64,000 nt of DNA, from the NCBI GenBank assembly GCA_023362775.1, contig JALMGJ010000002.1:61492914-61556913 (forward strand), given 5' to 3'. The number at the start of each line of letters is the position of its first letter. Positions within the stretch are counted from its first letter, which is position 1. Below the pieces are notes generated by a model. The model searched no databases, was not told the DNA's origin, and saw nothing but the letters and a program-made list of their open reading frames with translations. Shown one piece after another: positions 45,301-57,292 of the stretch. The stretch comes from Charina bottae (taxonomy: Eukaryota > Chordata > Lepidosauria > Squamata > Charinaidae). Position numbers and translations under genes: made by a program.

Positions 45301-46259
45301 AAACTATCCTAAACATCTTTGCAGAAGCATATGAAAAGCTCGGCCTCTCGATTAACATTAAAAAAACCAAAGTGCTTTACCAGCAAGTTCGTACCAATCC
45401 CTCTGCAGCGCCATCAATCCAGCTTAAAGGTGTGTCACTAGAAAATGTCGACCACTTTTCTTATCTCGGCAGCCATCTATCTACAAAAGCCGACATCGAC
45501 TCTGAAATTCAGCATCGCCTGAGCTCTGCGAGTGTAGCTTTCTCCCGAATGAAGCGTAGAGTGTTTGAGGATCGGGACATTCGCAGGGAGACCAAAATGC
45601 TTGTTTACAAAGCCATTGTACTACCAACCCTTCTGTATGCCTGTGAAACATGGACCCTCTACAAACGCCACCTCCAACTTCTTGAAAGATTCCATCAACG
45701 CTGCCTCCGAAAAATTCTGCAAATTACTTGGGAAGATAGGCGGACTAATGTTAGCGTATTAGAAGAAGCGAAAACCACCAGCATTGAAACAATGATCATC
45801 CAACATCAACTTCGCTGGACCGGCCATGTTGTTCGAATGCCTGACCATCGTCTTCCAAAGCAGCTACTTTACTCCCAACTTAAGAATGGAAAACGGAATA
45901 TTGGTGGATAGCAAAAGAGATTCAAAGACACTCTCAAAGCTAATTTTAAAAAAATGTAATATCAGCATTGAGAACTGGGAAGCCCTAACTCATGAGCGTT
46001 TCAATTGGAGGTCAGCCTTTATTAAAGGCACTATGGACTTTGAAGAAGCACGAGTACAGGGCAAAAGGGAGAAAAGAGCTAAAAGGAAGGCACGTCAAGC
46101 AAACCCTCATCATGACTGTCTCCCACCGGGAAACCTATGCCCTCATTGTGGGAGGTTGTGCGGATCCAGAATTGGCCTTTACAGCCACTTACGGATCCAC
46201 TGTTAAAATTTTACCCTTGGAAGGCAATCTTACTCGGCTTTGAGTGTTCGCCAATGCTC
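42347..46259 (+). mobile_element. Nearly complete APE-type LINE with C-terminal zinc finger, clade uncertain
   Basis: A 3913-bp element is flanked by a perfect 14-bp duplication ATGGTACAGCACAT at 42333-42346 and 46260-46273. It has a leader of about 450 bp starting CCCCTCGCTGGATCGTCACC (analogous to the RTE leader GATCGTTACCTTGTCGTGGT), one long frame and a short 3' UTR without poly(A). Length, leader and duplication indicate an essentially complete insertion. Sequence is well diverged from the BovB at 36388. Candidate clades are RTE-X/RTE-like, Vingi/Ingi-like or L2-like; I could not decide by eye. Confidence 0.88.
42804..46206 (+). pseudogene. LINE endonuclease/reverse transcriptase/C2H2 protein, disabled
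   Basis: One frame of about 1130 codons, broken by in-frame stops at 43230, 43773, 44592 and 45909, then a +1 shift in an A7 run near 45945-45951 after which it continues to 46206. Endonuclease motifs: NFGTWNIRTL (43023), ALQETQ, GDFNARVG (about 43479), a degraded LDYAIV and a DDCWTDH end. RT: NNKASGPDGIPAEVF (44506), FKKGDKTDCGNYRGISLL, AFIDLTKAFDTVNR (44887), VKQGC and YADDN (45255). C-terminus: LLYACETWT, LRKILQITWEDRRTN, RWTGHVVRMPDHRLPKQ and a CPHCG..H..H C2H2 finger at 46136-46200. The first two stops look like CGA-to-TGA CpG decay. Active-site residues are otherwise preserved, so the copy died recently. Confidence 0.88.
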
Positions 46260-46273
46260 ATGGTACAGCACAT

Positions 46274-46727
46274 GCTTTCCAAACAGAGATTGAAGTCCAA
46301 TCCTTGGCATATCCTGTCTGAAGAATGTCAAACAGTTTTGCAAGCTAGTAAAGGCTTGCAAAGGCTTGGACAAAGGATACTAGTCAGAGTAGAAACTACT
46401 GGTCTAGTTCCAGGGAGGAAATCTTTGTGACCAAGGGCCACGGGCCACAATTTACCATTTTGGATAGGAACTGAGGGCTATCTAGAAGTAGAGACTCATC
46501 ACACACACAGAGGTGGGAATTTGGCAGAGAGTTTTTATTTTATTTTATTTATTATTTTACTATTGTATTGTTTTTCACTCTAAATTCCTAGCCCATTTTA
46601 TTATTTATATAACTTTATAACTCAAAATGACAGGAAATCATGCTATCAGTTTTTAGCTATCATGGTTATAGAAATTTTGAGGCTGAAGAAGGGGAACTGG
46701 GTAGCTGCATAATAATTTATTATTAAA
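46274..46727. other. No recognised feature
   Basis: Contains a direct duplication of AAGGCTTGCAAAGGCTTG near 46352 and a T-rich (ATTTT)n run near 46536. Nothing else was seen. Confidence 0.5.
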
Positions 46728-48545
46728 TAATAATTTATTACATTTTTATGCTGCCCAACTCCCAGTGACTCTGGGCGGTTTACAAATTGTTAAAAACCTT
46801 TAAAACAAGAAAACTATTTGTGAGGGGGCGCGGTGGCTCAGCGGGTTAAACCGCTGAGCATAAGGTCGGCAGTTCGAATCCACATGGCGAGGTGAGCTCT
46901 CGCCACTAGCCCCAGCTTCTGCCAACCCAGCAGTTCGAAAGCTTAGGCAAGTAGATAAATGGGGACCACTTACCTGGGACAATATGCTGGCGTCCTTTCG
47001 GAGGGTTGCCCTCGGACCGAAGAAGATCTGGAGAATCCTGCGGATGGCGGCTGTGGATGGCGGCAGAGGACGGCGGATCCTGAGTTAACAACTTCCTGGA
47101 TGTCAGCAGCCGGCTCAGAAGCAAGGCATTCTGGGGCATGTAGTTCCGATGCTGTAGAAGAAGAGCCGGTTCCCTTTCCCCTGCCCTAAATCGCGCGGTA
47201 CATTGTTAATATATATGAGATGTATAATATATATGAATTGTAACAATTGTAAGCCGCCTAGAGCTCTCCGTCTAGGGAGGGGATAGGCGGGGTATAAATA
47301 TGTAAATAAATAAAAATAAATAAATAAAACAAAAAAGAGCAAATATGGCAGAGGTAACAAACCTGGTTGGAAACAAAGAAAAAGAAGAAAACGGGGTTCA
47401 ATCACCCTTGCCAAAGGTCTGGGAGAAGAGCCAAATCTTCATGGCCCTTCGAAACAACAGTACAGTGGGTGCCGATCAAATCTTGCGGGGGGGGGACCTC
47501 ATCCTAGCGGGTATGCGCTGCTACAGAGAAGGCATGCTTCTGGGGCCCCAATAGATGGCATTGTTTAATTGACAGAAACTAGAGTGCACCAACCCTGCCA
47601 GATTGGATCAGCTGGGTAGATACTATAGGAGACAGGCAGTCCCTCAAGTAACTAGGCCCTATGCCATGTAGGGCTTTATAGGTAGTGACCAGCACCTTGA
47701 ATTGTTCCTGGAAGCAAACTGGCAACCAGGGCAGCTCAGGAAGCAGAAGTGGTACATGGGCATTCTGAGCCAAGCCCATCACTTCCCCTGTGCTTCTGCA
47801 TTCTGGACCAGCTGGAGTTTCCAGGTGGTCTTCAAGGGCAGCTCTGTGTACAGTGCATTGCAGTACTCAAGCTGTGAGGTGATCAGGGCATGAGTGATTG
47901 TCTGAAGGGCCCCTGATCTAGGAAAGGGCACAATGGGCATACCAGGAAGCTGTGCAAAGGCCTTCCTGACCACAGCTGCCACTTGCTCATCAAGCAGGAG
48001 CTGTGAGTCGAGGAAGACCCCCAAATTGTACACGACCCTTGAATGGGGAACTGCCACCCCATCCAAGGTCAAAGATAGAATATCTCCAGATCTGGGCAGT
48101 CCAAACAGCCACAACCACTCAGTCTTGGTAGGATTGACTTGGAGATGGTTCCTCCCCATCAAAACCTGCATAGCCTCCAGACACTGGGACAGTACATTGA
48201 CAGCCTCACTTGGCTGATCTGGAGTTGAAAGTTATAATTGAGTATCACTAGTATACTGATGATACCAAATGCCAAACCAGTGGACGACCTCACCCAGCAG
48301 TTTCATGTAGATGTTGAGGAGAGAGAGAATAGAACCCTGCAGCACCCCACAACAAAGGGGTCTGGGGAACAATCTCTCCCCACCTACCAACAATGACTGA
48401 AACCAGCCCTGGAGAAAGTAACCACCTTAAAATGGTGCCCCCAATCCCCAACCCACAGAGCTGGCTCAGAAGGATACTGTGGTTGATGTGCATCAAGCTC
48501 TGAGGTTGCAGGTTGTCCTCCCTGACCTAGATCAACCAATCACTG
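46728..48545 (-). pseudogene. L2-type LINE, 3' portion, minus strand, split by a SINE
   Basis: The 3' UTR tail is at 46728-46815 (inverted CTGCCCAACTCCCAGTGACTCTGGGCGG). After the SINE the C-terminal K-I-W-L-F-S-Q-T-F stretch appears near 47440, then (moving rightward, in reverse) VTTYKALHGIGPSYL (about 47660-47700), LEYCNALYTELP, LGVFLDSQLLLDEQV and LQVNPTKTEWL. An RT stretch (GSILS..L-L-N-I-Y-M-K-L-L, H-Q-Y-T-S-D-T) lies around 48230-48350. The YADDT motif has become Y-T-S-D-T. The longest clean run is 130 codons (47779-48171). 5'-truncated and dead. Confidence 0.8.
46828..47335 (+). mobile_element. tRNA-derived SINE family C, inserted in the L2 copy
   Basis: Head GCGCGGTGGCTCAGCGGGTT (A-box) and CAGTTCGAATCC (perfect B-box) about 40 bp apart. 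It is followed by GGTGAGCTCTCGCCACTAGC, GCAGTTCGAAAGC and AGGGTTGCCCTCGGACC. The tail is TTGTAAGCCGCCTAGAGCTC..TCTAGGG..GGCGGGGTATAAATA with (AATA)n, the CR1/L2-type tail. At about 500 bp it is longer than usual for a tRNA SINE; the stretch at about 47035-47190 (GGCGGCTGTGGATGGCGGC onward) may be a foreign insert. Confidence 0.82.
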
Positions 48546-49383
48546 GATTCCAAAAAAGAGAATAGATGCAGAAGTGGACAAGGGGCACCCCGATCTTTTG
48601 GAGAAAAGAACCCTGTACACCCTACTGCATGTCCTGCTTTCTATATGCTACCCTGTTCCTCTTGACACTAAGGAGGACCAAATCTCATTGCCAGTACTAA
48701 AGGTAGAAATAGTTTGGATCAATCTAAATTCAGTCTATTTTACTGCCTGGATAAGTATAGTACTTTTTGCAAAATTTTCCCATATGTTATTATGTTGATT
48801 TTAATGCAAATTATCATAATGTCATACTTTTTACGGTTAATTTCCTTGATACAGGGTTTTAAATATACATTTTCCAGATTGAACTTTTCTCTCTTTAATA
48901 TCATTTCTCCTTTTTATATATAACTTCCAGAAAGATATATTCATTTTAGATCCATCTAGAATGGAGGGTGTGTGTGTTAGGAGTTTTGACCAGAGAAAGA
49001 TGGCTCTACAAGACTCAGTTCAATGTTACCATCTATGCTATGAAGCAATTCATTTGGAAAATGTATGAAGAAAATAGAAAACAATAGAAAATGTATGAAG
49101 AAAATAGGAATAGAAGAACCAAGACAAATCAAACTGGGGAACTCACCAGAATATAGTGAGTTATTTTACAGTAAGTTGGCAACATTCTGATGGTTGGAGC
49201 CCACCCTTGAACTTCTGGCTGCTGGGGGAAGAGATGGAGACATTAGGATATCACTGACCTAAGTGGTGCCAGAATGTTTAGTTTCATTTTGGTTTTTCAG
49301 GGAAAGAGTTGAGCAGGCAAAAGGATCAGATAAACATAACCAAGATATTTCAAAGTATAAAAGTGTACATACATACATACATT
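48546..49383. other. No recognised feature
   Basis: AT-rich. AAAATGTATGAAGAAAATAG is duplicated at 49058-49108. A short (ACAT)n run at 49367-49381 abuts the BovB copy. Confidence 0.5.
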
Positions 49384-49745
49384 TTGTTTATTCGTTCAGT
49401 CGCTTCCGACTCTTCGTGACTTCATGGACCAGCCCACGCCAGAGCTTCCTGTTGGCTGTCACCATCCCCAGCTCCCCCACGGTCGAGTCTGTCACCTCCA
49501 GAATATCATCCATCCATCTTGCCCTTGGTTGGCCCCTCTTCCTTTTGCCTTCCACTTTCCCTAGCATCAGCTTCTTCTCCAGGGTATCCTGTCTTCTCAT
49601 TATGTGGCCAAAGTACTTCAGTTTTGCCTTTAATATCATTCCCTCAAGTGAGCAGTCTGGCTTTATTTCCTGGAGTATGGACTGGTTTGATCTTCTTGCA
49701 GTCCAAGGCACTCTCAGAATTTTCCTCCAACACCACAGTTCAAAC
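49384..49745 (-). mobile_element. Young 5'-truncated BovB 3' end, minus strand
   Basis: The minus strand encodes the last 118 residues of the BovB protein (from FELWCWRKIL to KSRKRLNE) without interruption. It differs from the full-length copy at 36388 by only three residues that I can see (R to Q, I to V, D to N). It lies in a (CATA)n/(ACAT)n run that flanks both sides and probably contains the target duplication. At the 5' junction ACAGTTCAAA is duplicated as filler. Confidence 0.93.
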
Positions 49746-49785
49746 ACTACAGTTCAAAACATACATACATACATACACACATATC

Positions 49786-51025
49786 ATGTTTTTATGTCTG
49801 AATAGGTATATATTATATAACAATCCTTTTTCCCCTTTGAGAATGTTAAATCTGCACACATAGGATTTTGTACAAATGTTCAACCTGGGTTTCATGATCC
49901 ATAGATTATGGTCAATATTTCTGTCCCTCAGGCAACTCTATTTTCTCTTCAGAACATATACGTACATCTTTCTTATAAATTCAGAGCATATAAATCTGCT
50001 ATTCAGAGCAGATAAAAAAATACTGAAACTGAATTAATATTAGATTTCATTACAGAACATATCTTTTATATATGCCTCCATTCACATGCAAATCTGTCTT
50101 GTTCCCACTGAATCACACAAGATAGGAAGCCCAAACTATGGAGCCTGAGACACAATTATGAAATTGGATTAACATTGTGCCTGATGAGGACAAACTGCTT
50201 AAATATCTGCCTGTTGCTCCATTGGGAGATCATTTAAAATCATCAGCCATCCATATCAACTTCTTGTACCTATTCAGATATGTCAGTCTGAAAGATTATA
50301 CCTTGCCTCTGCATTTAGAACAGCCAAATGCAAATGCATTAATGCTACTTAAATCAATGGATTTTTAAAAAGTAGCTTAAAATGACAAGATTGTGGTTGG
50401 CATTTAAGATCATCATGGGCCTGAAGTAAGGCTGAGATACTAATTCCTGAAATTTCTGAAGCAGGGTCATTTTTAGCTCTGCTTGAATGAAACCCTTTAT
50501 CCAACACATGTAGTTCTCACCTGGGCCTTAAGGATACTGAGCTTTATGGCTCCAAGAGAGTGATTTTTCATAACCTTTTAGCCAACACTAAATTGTGGGT
50601 TGTAAAAGAATGAACACTATCAGAGCAACAGGGGAAGAAGAATACAAATAGTGAAAAAGGGAAAGGCTGTCATTCAACCAGAGGCTGGGTAGTCATCAAT
50701 TGATAAGAATGTTAATTTTAGAATTTTAATGTTAATTTAATTTACATTTTAATTTCAAAGTATATTCTTTGTTTTGTTTTTAAAATGTTGCTAGCCACGG
50801 TGGATATTAATTATAACGGTGAGGTATAATTGAAATACAAGAATAACTGTTGAGGATGGGAAAGCTCCTCAGTGAGTAGGAGGTGGGATCAGATGGTCAT
50901 TAAATGCTCCTTCAGGTTATGAAGGACTTAGAAATAAACATCTCAAAAATAACCATGACCTAGCCCCAGGTGCAAGGTCACACAGCCACCCTAGAAACAT
51001 ATTTAAGGATTCCCTTACAAACTTT
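49786..51025. other. No recognised feature
   Basis: AT-rich sequence. ORFs up to 63 codons and no family resemblance. Confidence 0.5.
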
Positions 51026-51145
51026 GCTCAGACTGAAGAAGCTTCTTGGATAAGGAGCGAAACGTTTCCACTGAGAAAATAGAAATCCAGTTGACATGAT
51101 TCAAGCTACAGACAATTCCACCTGGATGACTGAGGACCTTCATCG
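51026..51145 (+). repeat. Repeat with hammerhead-like core, possible Penelope-like element end
   Basis: CTGAAGA at 51033-51039 and GAAA at 51059-51062 enclose a potential 7-bp stem, GCTTCTT (51041-51047) with AAGGAGC (51052-51058), around a GGAT loop. This is the layout of hammerhead ribozyme stem II. The in-frame TEEASWIRSET-like reading is familiar from repeats downstream of Penelope-like elements in vertebrates, some of which carry hammerhead motifs. One extra A follows CTGAAGA and I cannot show stems I and III, so ribozyme activity is doubtful. Confidence 0.4.
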
Positions 51146-53190
51146 ACATACCTTCAGGTTATGGCTCTCTGTCATAAATGCAGGGCACTTCAGGGCTCAA
51201 TATTCTTCCCTGGGTTATTTGGCCGGTACATGAAACTGCTGGGTAAGAAAAGGGAAGAGAATAACACAATTAAAGAATATGAATCAGAAAAATCTCAGAA
51301 TATAAATTCAGCAGGATATGAAAAGTCAGATAAACCCAATCAGTCTAAAAGAAAATAATGTTATTTGGTGCCAAAAGAAGAAGAAAGCACACCCAGAACT
51401 ACTAGTTCTAACTTTATTGTAATGTAACATTAACAGAATCTTGCAAGTCTGAAAATACATCTCTTCCCCCTTTGCCTTTACAATCCAATAAACTAGGGAG
51501 GGTCCCTTCTGAGACATTTGTCACACCCACATTCCTTCTATAGACTCAGCTGCCACTTGTCTGACCATTGTATAGACTGCAGCTCTTCCTCTTGTCTTCC
51601 AAGGTCATTCCCACATTCCATTACAGCACATAATCAATTTGTTTGTGTGATCAAATAGGATCACCTCCCTCCGGGTCCACTCCCTATGGGATTGTCACCT
51701 GATGGGGGCTCAGAAGTAGGCATTTTCAGTAACCACCCTCACTCTTTGAAACTTCCTTTTAGAGGAGATTCAGTCAGCTCCATCTTTCCTGGGCTTTAGG
51801 AAGATGGTGAAAACCTACATGTTCCATCTTGCACAGGAGGAGAGTGTAAATAAATATTAAGCAGTCCCAATTTGAAATTTGCAAGAGATGTACTATGATG
51901 CAGGCAGTGCAAATGCAATGATGCTGACTTTCATAGATAAATCTCATTTGAGAAACAAAGGTTTAAATCAAAAGGTAGATACGATGGTTCCTGCAAATGC
52001 ACTTTTGTAACTCAAAACTTCCTGCCTTTGCTGCTATTTCTCTTGGCTCATCCCTTGTCCTCTCCAAGCAAAGAAGCAGAGACAAAAGTAGTATCCTACA
52101 TCTGTCTTATTCTAGTGACAAAACCGAAAAGTACTAAGAAAAGGGCTCATTTTTTTGCATTCTGGAAAAGAGCTAATAGAAAGCATGCTCTTGGAAACAA
52201 AATACAACAGGCAGGGTGACAGGGGAGAAAGAAGAATACTGTCTGTCATCCTGTCACGTGGTCTCCCGTACATACACACCGTTTTTGTACTTTGATAAGT
52301 GCAACCTGGGAAAATGGCCTGGGAAAAATGTTGAACTAATGAGAAAGAGTTATACATGCACAGACATTTTCTCAAGAGGAATTGATAAGAGGATGATGTG
52401 CTGGCAGAAGAGTTGGCTCAGCTTGGATTTAGGTTGCAATTTTGAGGAGGGAGATGGCTGGTGAACCATGATGGATTAGACAGCTTTAGTTGATGAAGAT
52501 TTGCCTGTTCCAGAGCAGCCTGGGAGAAGCCTGCAGAAGAAAAAAGATGGACTTTGTGGGATCATATCCAGAGAGAAGAAATCACATTATGGGATCTTAT
52601 CCAGAGAGGGACAGACTATCACATTGTGGGATCAGATTCCAGAAGATGATCAAGGAAGACAATATCCTGCCAGACTGAGAGAGTGCCAGCCAAGCATAAT
52701 TCAGCCCTTGCTTAACTCTAAGAGTTAGAGGGAGGTACAGAAATGGCTACACACATAACAGTTTGTCAGAAGCTTTACTTTGCAGCCAGAGGAATTGTTA
52801 ATTTAGAAACACTGGAACCAGTAGGCTGTAAATGAAGTATTGTCTTATTGCATTCCAACCTTGTTACAGCAGAAGCTGTGTCAAGGGATAAACTGGGGAG
52901 GGAGATCAAAGATCCAATTGTGTGACTCAACCAGCTGGAAGCTGCATAATTAGTCTTTCATGCTTGAAAACAAAACTAAGAAATGTTTCTATTAGCCATC
53001 TCTGCTATGAATAAAGGGAAAAAAATAATAAGAGGTGTGTGTAATGGAGCTGTCTCATCATTTCCCAAGAACTCAAAGCCCCTTGACAGCTATTGCAACA
53101 ACACTCAGTTACTTAATTTGATGCTAAAATTAATTTCAGAAGTAAAGAGTAAGTAAAGTAAACTACGTTGCAGTAGCCCATTTGTAATGT
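51146..53190. other. Mostly unrecognised sequence
   Basis: Contains the small tandem repeat at 52556. ORFs up to 87 codons without family features. Confidence 0.5.
52556..52655 (+). repeat. Three-copy tandem repeat, about 33-38 bp
   Basis: GTGGGATCATATCCAGAGAG, ATGGGATCTTATCCAGAGAG and GTGGGATCAGATTCCAGA recur with AATCACATT or TATCACATT between them. Confidence 0.8.
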
Positions 53191-53194
53191 GAGC

Positions 53195-53770
53195 AAGACA
53201 TTAGTCACTGTCACCAAGGCTTCCTGGTCCAAGTAGGTCCATAGCCAGCATGCTCGTCAAAACTTGGCAAAGCCTGCCTGGTTATAATTGCTCATGGTGT
53301 CCTAGAAGGGCTGTAAGTCCATGAGGAGCCCCCAGGTGGGGGCCAGATCCTCTGGAGAGAATGCAACCCTGTTAAGAGCAGACAATGTTACTGGATACCA
53401 TGATGTTAACAGACCAACAGCAATTCCATTTTGCTAGGGTTTAATCTGAGCTTATTTTCCCCCATCCAGTCATTCACAGCCTGTAGATAAGAGCTCAAGT
53501 TCATATAGATAATGAACAGCAAAAAGGAGAAAGCCAAACCCTGAGACACAGCATATTGGAACAACCGAAAATTTGATTGCTCTCTGCCATAACTACTGAC
53601 TGGAACTACCCTCTCGATTCCGGTTAGAAGTGGAACCATCATAAAACTACTCCCAACCCTTGCAGGAGGTCCAGCAGGATAACATGAACAATAGTAGTGA
53701 ATGCCACTGAAAAGTGGAAAAGACCATGGGGTGTACTCTTCCCATCCAGGTCCTGACAAAGGTCATCTAC
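53195..53770 (-). pseudogene. L2/CR1-type LINE reverse transcriptase fragment, minus strand
   Basis: A 117-codon minus-strand run (53406-53759) contains WEEYTPWSFPLFSGIHYY, VSQGLAFSFLLFIIYMN (the VPQGSxLSPLLFNIYM motif) and VNDWMGENKLRLNPSKMELL. The YADD segment between them is missing, so there is an internal deletion. Further remnants extend to about 53195 (KALLGHHEQL-like). Dead, 5'- and 3'-truncated. Confidence 0.75.
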
Positions 53771-55845
53771 ACGAGTGACCATTGCTGTTTCTGTCCCATA
53801 ACTGTTATCTGAAAGGGATTCAGATAATCAGTTTCCTTTAGAAATAGTTTGTTGTTTAATCTTTGGTTGATTCTTCCAAATATAGTTATTCTGTTCTGAA
53901 GCTTTTACAGGCTCCCTGGGACACCAGAACAGACATGCATCAAGTTCTTCTTAGTAGAGAAGAATAAGGTCATTACCTGTTTGTGTGATCCTTTTATAAC
54001 TGGGAGCCTCTAATTGCCACGATTTTTGTTAGGAGACTTTTATCTTGCTGACCAGATGGTGCCTTTGGTTTGATACTAATGTGGAGGGTGGGGGGAAAGC
54101 AATAGCTTCTGAATTTTGTATAAGGACAACTGTTCTGATTGACCCATGACTTGCTGGGTTCCTTTTATGTGATTGCCCTACTTCTATGTTTGGCAGAGAT
54201 GAAGCTTGTATTGTGCAGGATTGTTATATGACTCTATTCACCCACACTACCTCAGCATTTTTTTCCTGGATAATTACCTTACTTAGTTTGGATCATCTCC
54301 TATGGAGATGAAATGAGATGCTGTGAAAAATAATTTAGTTAACTACAAGCTTGGGGACACTTAAAATCCTAGCCAACTTCTCTCAACATTCATCTGCTCT
54401 CCAAAACAAACACATTAAAAATTAGCAAGAATCTTGTGGGGCATGTGTGTGTGTGTGTGTTAATTGGTAAAAAAAATCTGTTGCTATATTATAAAATTAT
54501 TTATAAATGTAACATATTTAAAGGATGCTACCATTATTGTTTCACAGAGCACTATTCTGTTTTGTGAAGATTCCCTAGTCTTTCCCATGTTGTTCATGTA
54601 ATAATTTGTGCTCTAAAATAAAACCATTTTCAAATGAGCAGTTATTGATTTTACCCAAACCTCCTCTTCCATTAGAAGAACACAGAAGATCACAAAATTG
54701 TGCTTCTGCCATTCCCACATTCAGTAACTTGATGGTGCCTAATGCATATACAGATGTGTGCATATACGGCTTCTCATTATGTATGTGTGGGAGGGGAAAC
54801 CTGATTGCCCCAAGATGCATGAAGAATCACCAGTGTGTCATTAGGTACATAGAATTAGTTAGGTACAGTGATTTGCTAGATTGTTAAAGTAATGTATTTC
54901 AGTCTTCCTTCCATGCTCTTTCATGGATTCTTCCTATTGAAACCTGGAGAATGTTCATCTAGTTGTGGCAATCCCTACACAAGGTGTCTTTATAATACTT
55001 AAATCCAGAAGGAAAATAAATAAAAAGACTCAGTCTCTTTCAGTGAAGGTATAAAAAGAGAATGACTATGCAATGTCCTGACTCTGCAATGCCCCAGATA
55101 GTCATGTATAGACTTGTATAAGTGGAGATTGCCTTCCTTCAGGCATTCATCTCTATAAACAAATTCTAGGTGCCAGTCCAGTATCTTAACTCCTATACTA
55201 ATGGTTGCAGTTATTCTATGAGAATATTATTAGGGGATGAATAATCAAATGTGGAAACCATTGATTTTGCATTTCAAGATTTTTAAATGCATCTATATGA
55301 ACATTTTTTGACTCTTAATTTTTTTATTTGAAGCATGCATAGCCCACCTGAAGGACTAGAAACCAGTTATGATTTGTGAATAAAACTGGAGTCTTCAAAA
55401 ATCTAGCATGGACCACACAAATGTACTGGAAGCTGATATCATGCTGAATGTACTGTCCCCAGGGATCATACTGAAAAATTGACTTAGTGGATTGTAGTCT
55501 TAAAACATTTTACATTTAATAAAATATTTTGTAAAAAAATATTCTAATCAACAGATTTAACTTTATCATTCATTTATTGAAGATTTTCAATACAATATTC
55601 AGTAATATAAACTTTTCATTTCCCCAAAGCCAAAAAGCTTCTGAAGCTTCTAAGTTGTCTTCAGTGCTCTTCAAGGTTCTTGTTTCAAAAGCAACACACC
55701 TATAGCCTCAAGCAGATTACTTTCCCACAGTTATTTTTTATAATTTATTCATTGAAATGCTGCCAGATATTAATTATTCCCACCCTGTTAATGAATGATG
55801 TTTAATATTTTTAAAAGAGTAACAACAGAATGCAGATATCTAAAT
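53771..55845. other. Mostly unrecognised sequence
   Basis: Contains a (GT)n run at 54445-54460. ORFs up to 93 codons without family features. AT-rich. Confidence 0.5.
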
Positions 55846-56706
55846 GTCAACATCCAAGATACCACGGAAGATATTCCCTACTTACAAGAACCTCTAGTAC
55901 AAGAAGATGAAGTTAGATCAGCACTCCAATCATTACCAAGTCAGAAGGCTGCAGGAACTGATGGAATCCCACTGATATATGGCAAGCAACAGAAGAAGAT
56001 CAGACAAGGTTCTAACCAAGCTATGGCAGCAAATCTGGAGAACGACACAGCAGCCAACAGATTGGAAGAGGTCAATCTACATTCCAATACCAAAAAAAAT
56101 GAGACTTAACAGAGTGTGCAAACTATCGTACAATATTCTTAATTTCACATGCTAGCAAAATAATGCTTAGGATCATCCAGCGCAGATTACAGATGGAAAA
56201 AATGGATGCCAGATGATCAAGGTGGCTTTAGAAAAGGCTGAGGAACATGAGACATTATTGCTGATGCACACTAGGTAATTGAGAAAGCCAAAGAATACAA
56301 AACCAGAAGTCACTATGCCCTTCATTGATTATAGAAAACCTTTGATTGTGTCAATCACATCAAACTGTGGAAAGTGCTCAGAAAATGGGAATCCCAGAAC
56401 ATTTCATTGTCCTCGTGAGAAACTTATATAAAGGTCAGGAAAACACAGTATGGACCAAACATGGTGAAACAGACTAGCTCCACATTGGCAAAGGAGTGTG
56501 ACAAGGCTGTAAACTCTCCCCTTACTTATACAACCTATATGCTGAATATATATTAAGGGAAGCTGGATTGGAAAAAGATTAGCATAGTTTTAAAACTGGA
56601 GGAAGAAACATCAATAACCTGCACTATGCTGATGACACTACCTTGATAGCAAAAAATGCAAAGGATCTGCAAGCTCTAGTAATAAAAGTTAAGGAGCACA
56701 GTGAGA

Positions 56707-56917
56707 TACCTGGAGAAGAAGCTGATGCTAGGGAAAGTGGAAGGCAAAAGGAAGAGGGGCTGACCAAGGGCAAGATGGATGGATGATATTCTGGAGGTGA
56801 CAGACTCAACCATGGGGGAGCTGGGGATGGTGACGGCCGACAGGAAGCTCTGGAGTGGGCTGGTCCATGAAGTCACGAAGAGTCGGAAGCGACTGAACGA
56901 ATAAACAACAAACAAAA
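56707..56917 (+). mobile_element. Young 5'-truncated BovB 3' end inserted in the old RTE
   Basis: 211 bp with CACAGTGAGA duplicated at 56697-56706 and 56918-56927. Encodes LEKKLMLGKVEGKRKRG to KSRKRLNE, nearly identical to the full-length copy apart from one CGA-to-TGA stop and two substitutions (I to M, R to S) that I can see. Removing it restores the host reading EHSEKMGLKLN. Confidence 0.93.
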
Positions 56918-57292
56918 CACAGTGAGAAAATGGGACTAAAATTAAATATAAAGAAGACCAAACTAATGACAAAAGATAGAACAACCAGATTAAAATTGGC
57001 AATGAAGATACTGGAGTGATGGATAACTTCTGTCTTTTAGGATCAATCATCAACAGTAAAAGAACAAGCAGTCAAGAAGTACACCACAGACTAGCACTTG
57101 GTAGAGCAGCCATGAAAGCCTTGGGAAAGATATTCAAATGCTGTGATACCTACAAAGATCAGAATCATGCAAGCCATGATATTCCCTGTAACATACTATG
57201 GAAGTGAAAGTTGTACTTTGAAGAAGCAGGGTAGGAAGAGTATTGATGCTTTTGAACTTTGGTGTTGGAGAAGACTCTCGAGAATACCATGG

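Noticed and set aside
52556..52655. CRISPR-like array
   Set aside because: Only three imperfect direct repeats without regular unique spacers, in a eukaryotic sequence; an ordinary tandem duplication.
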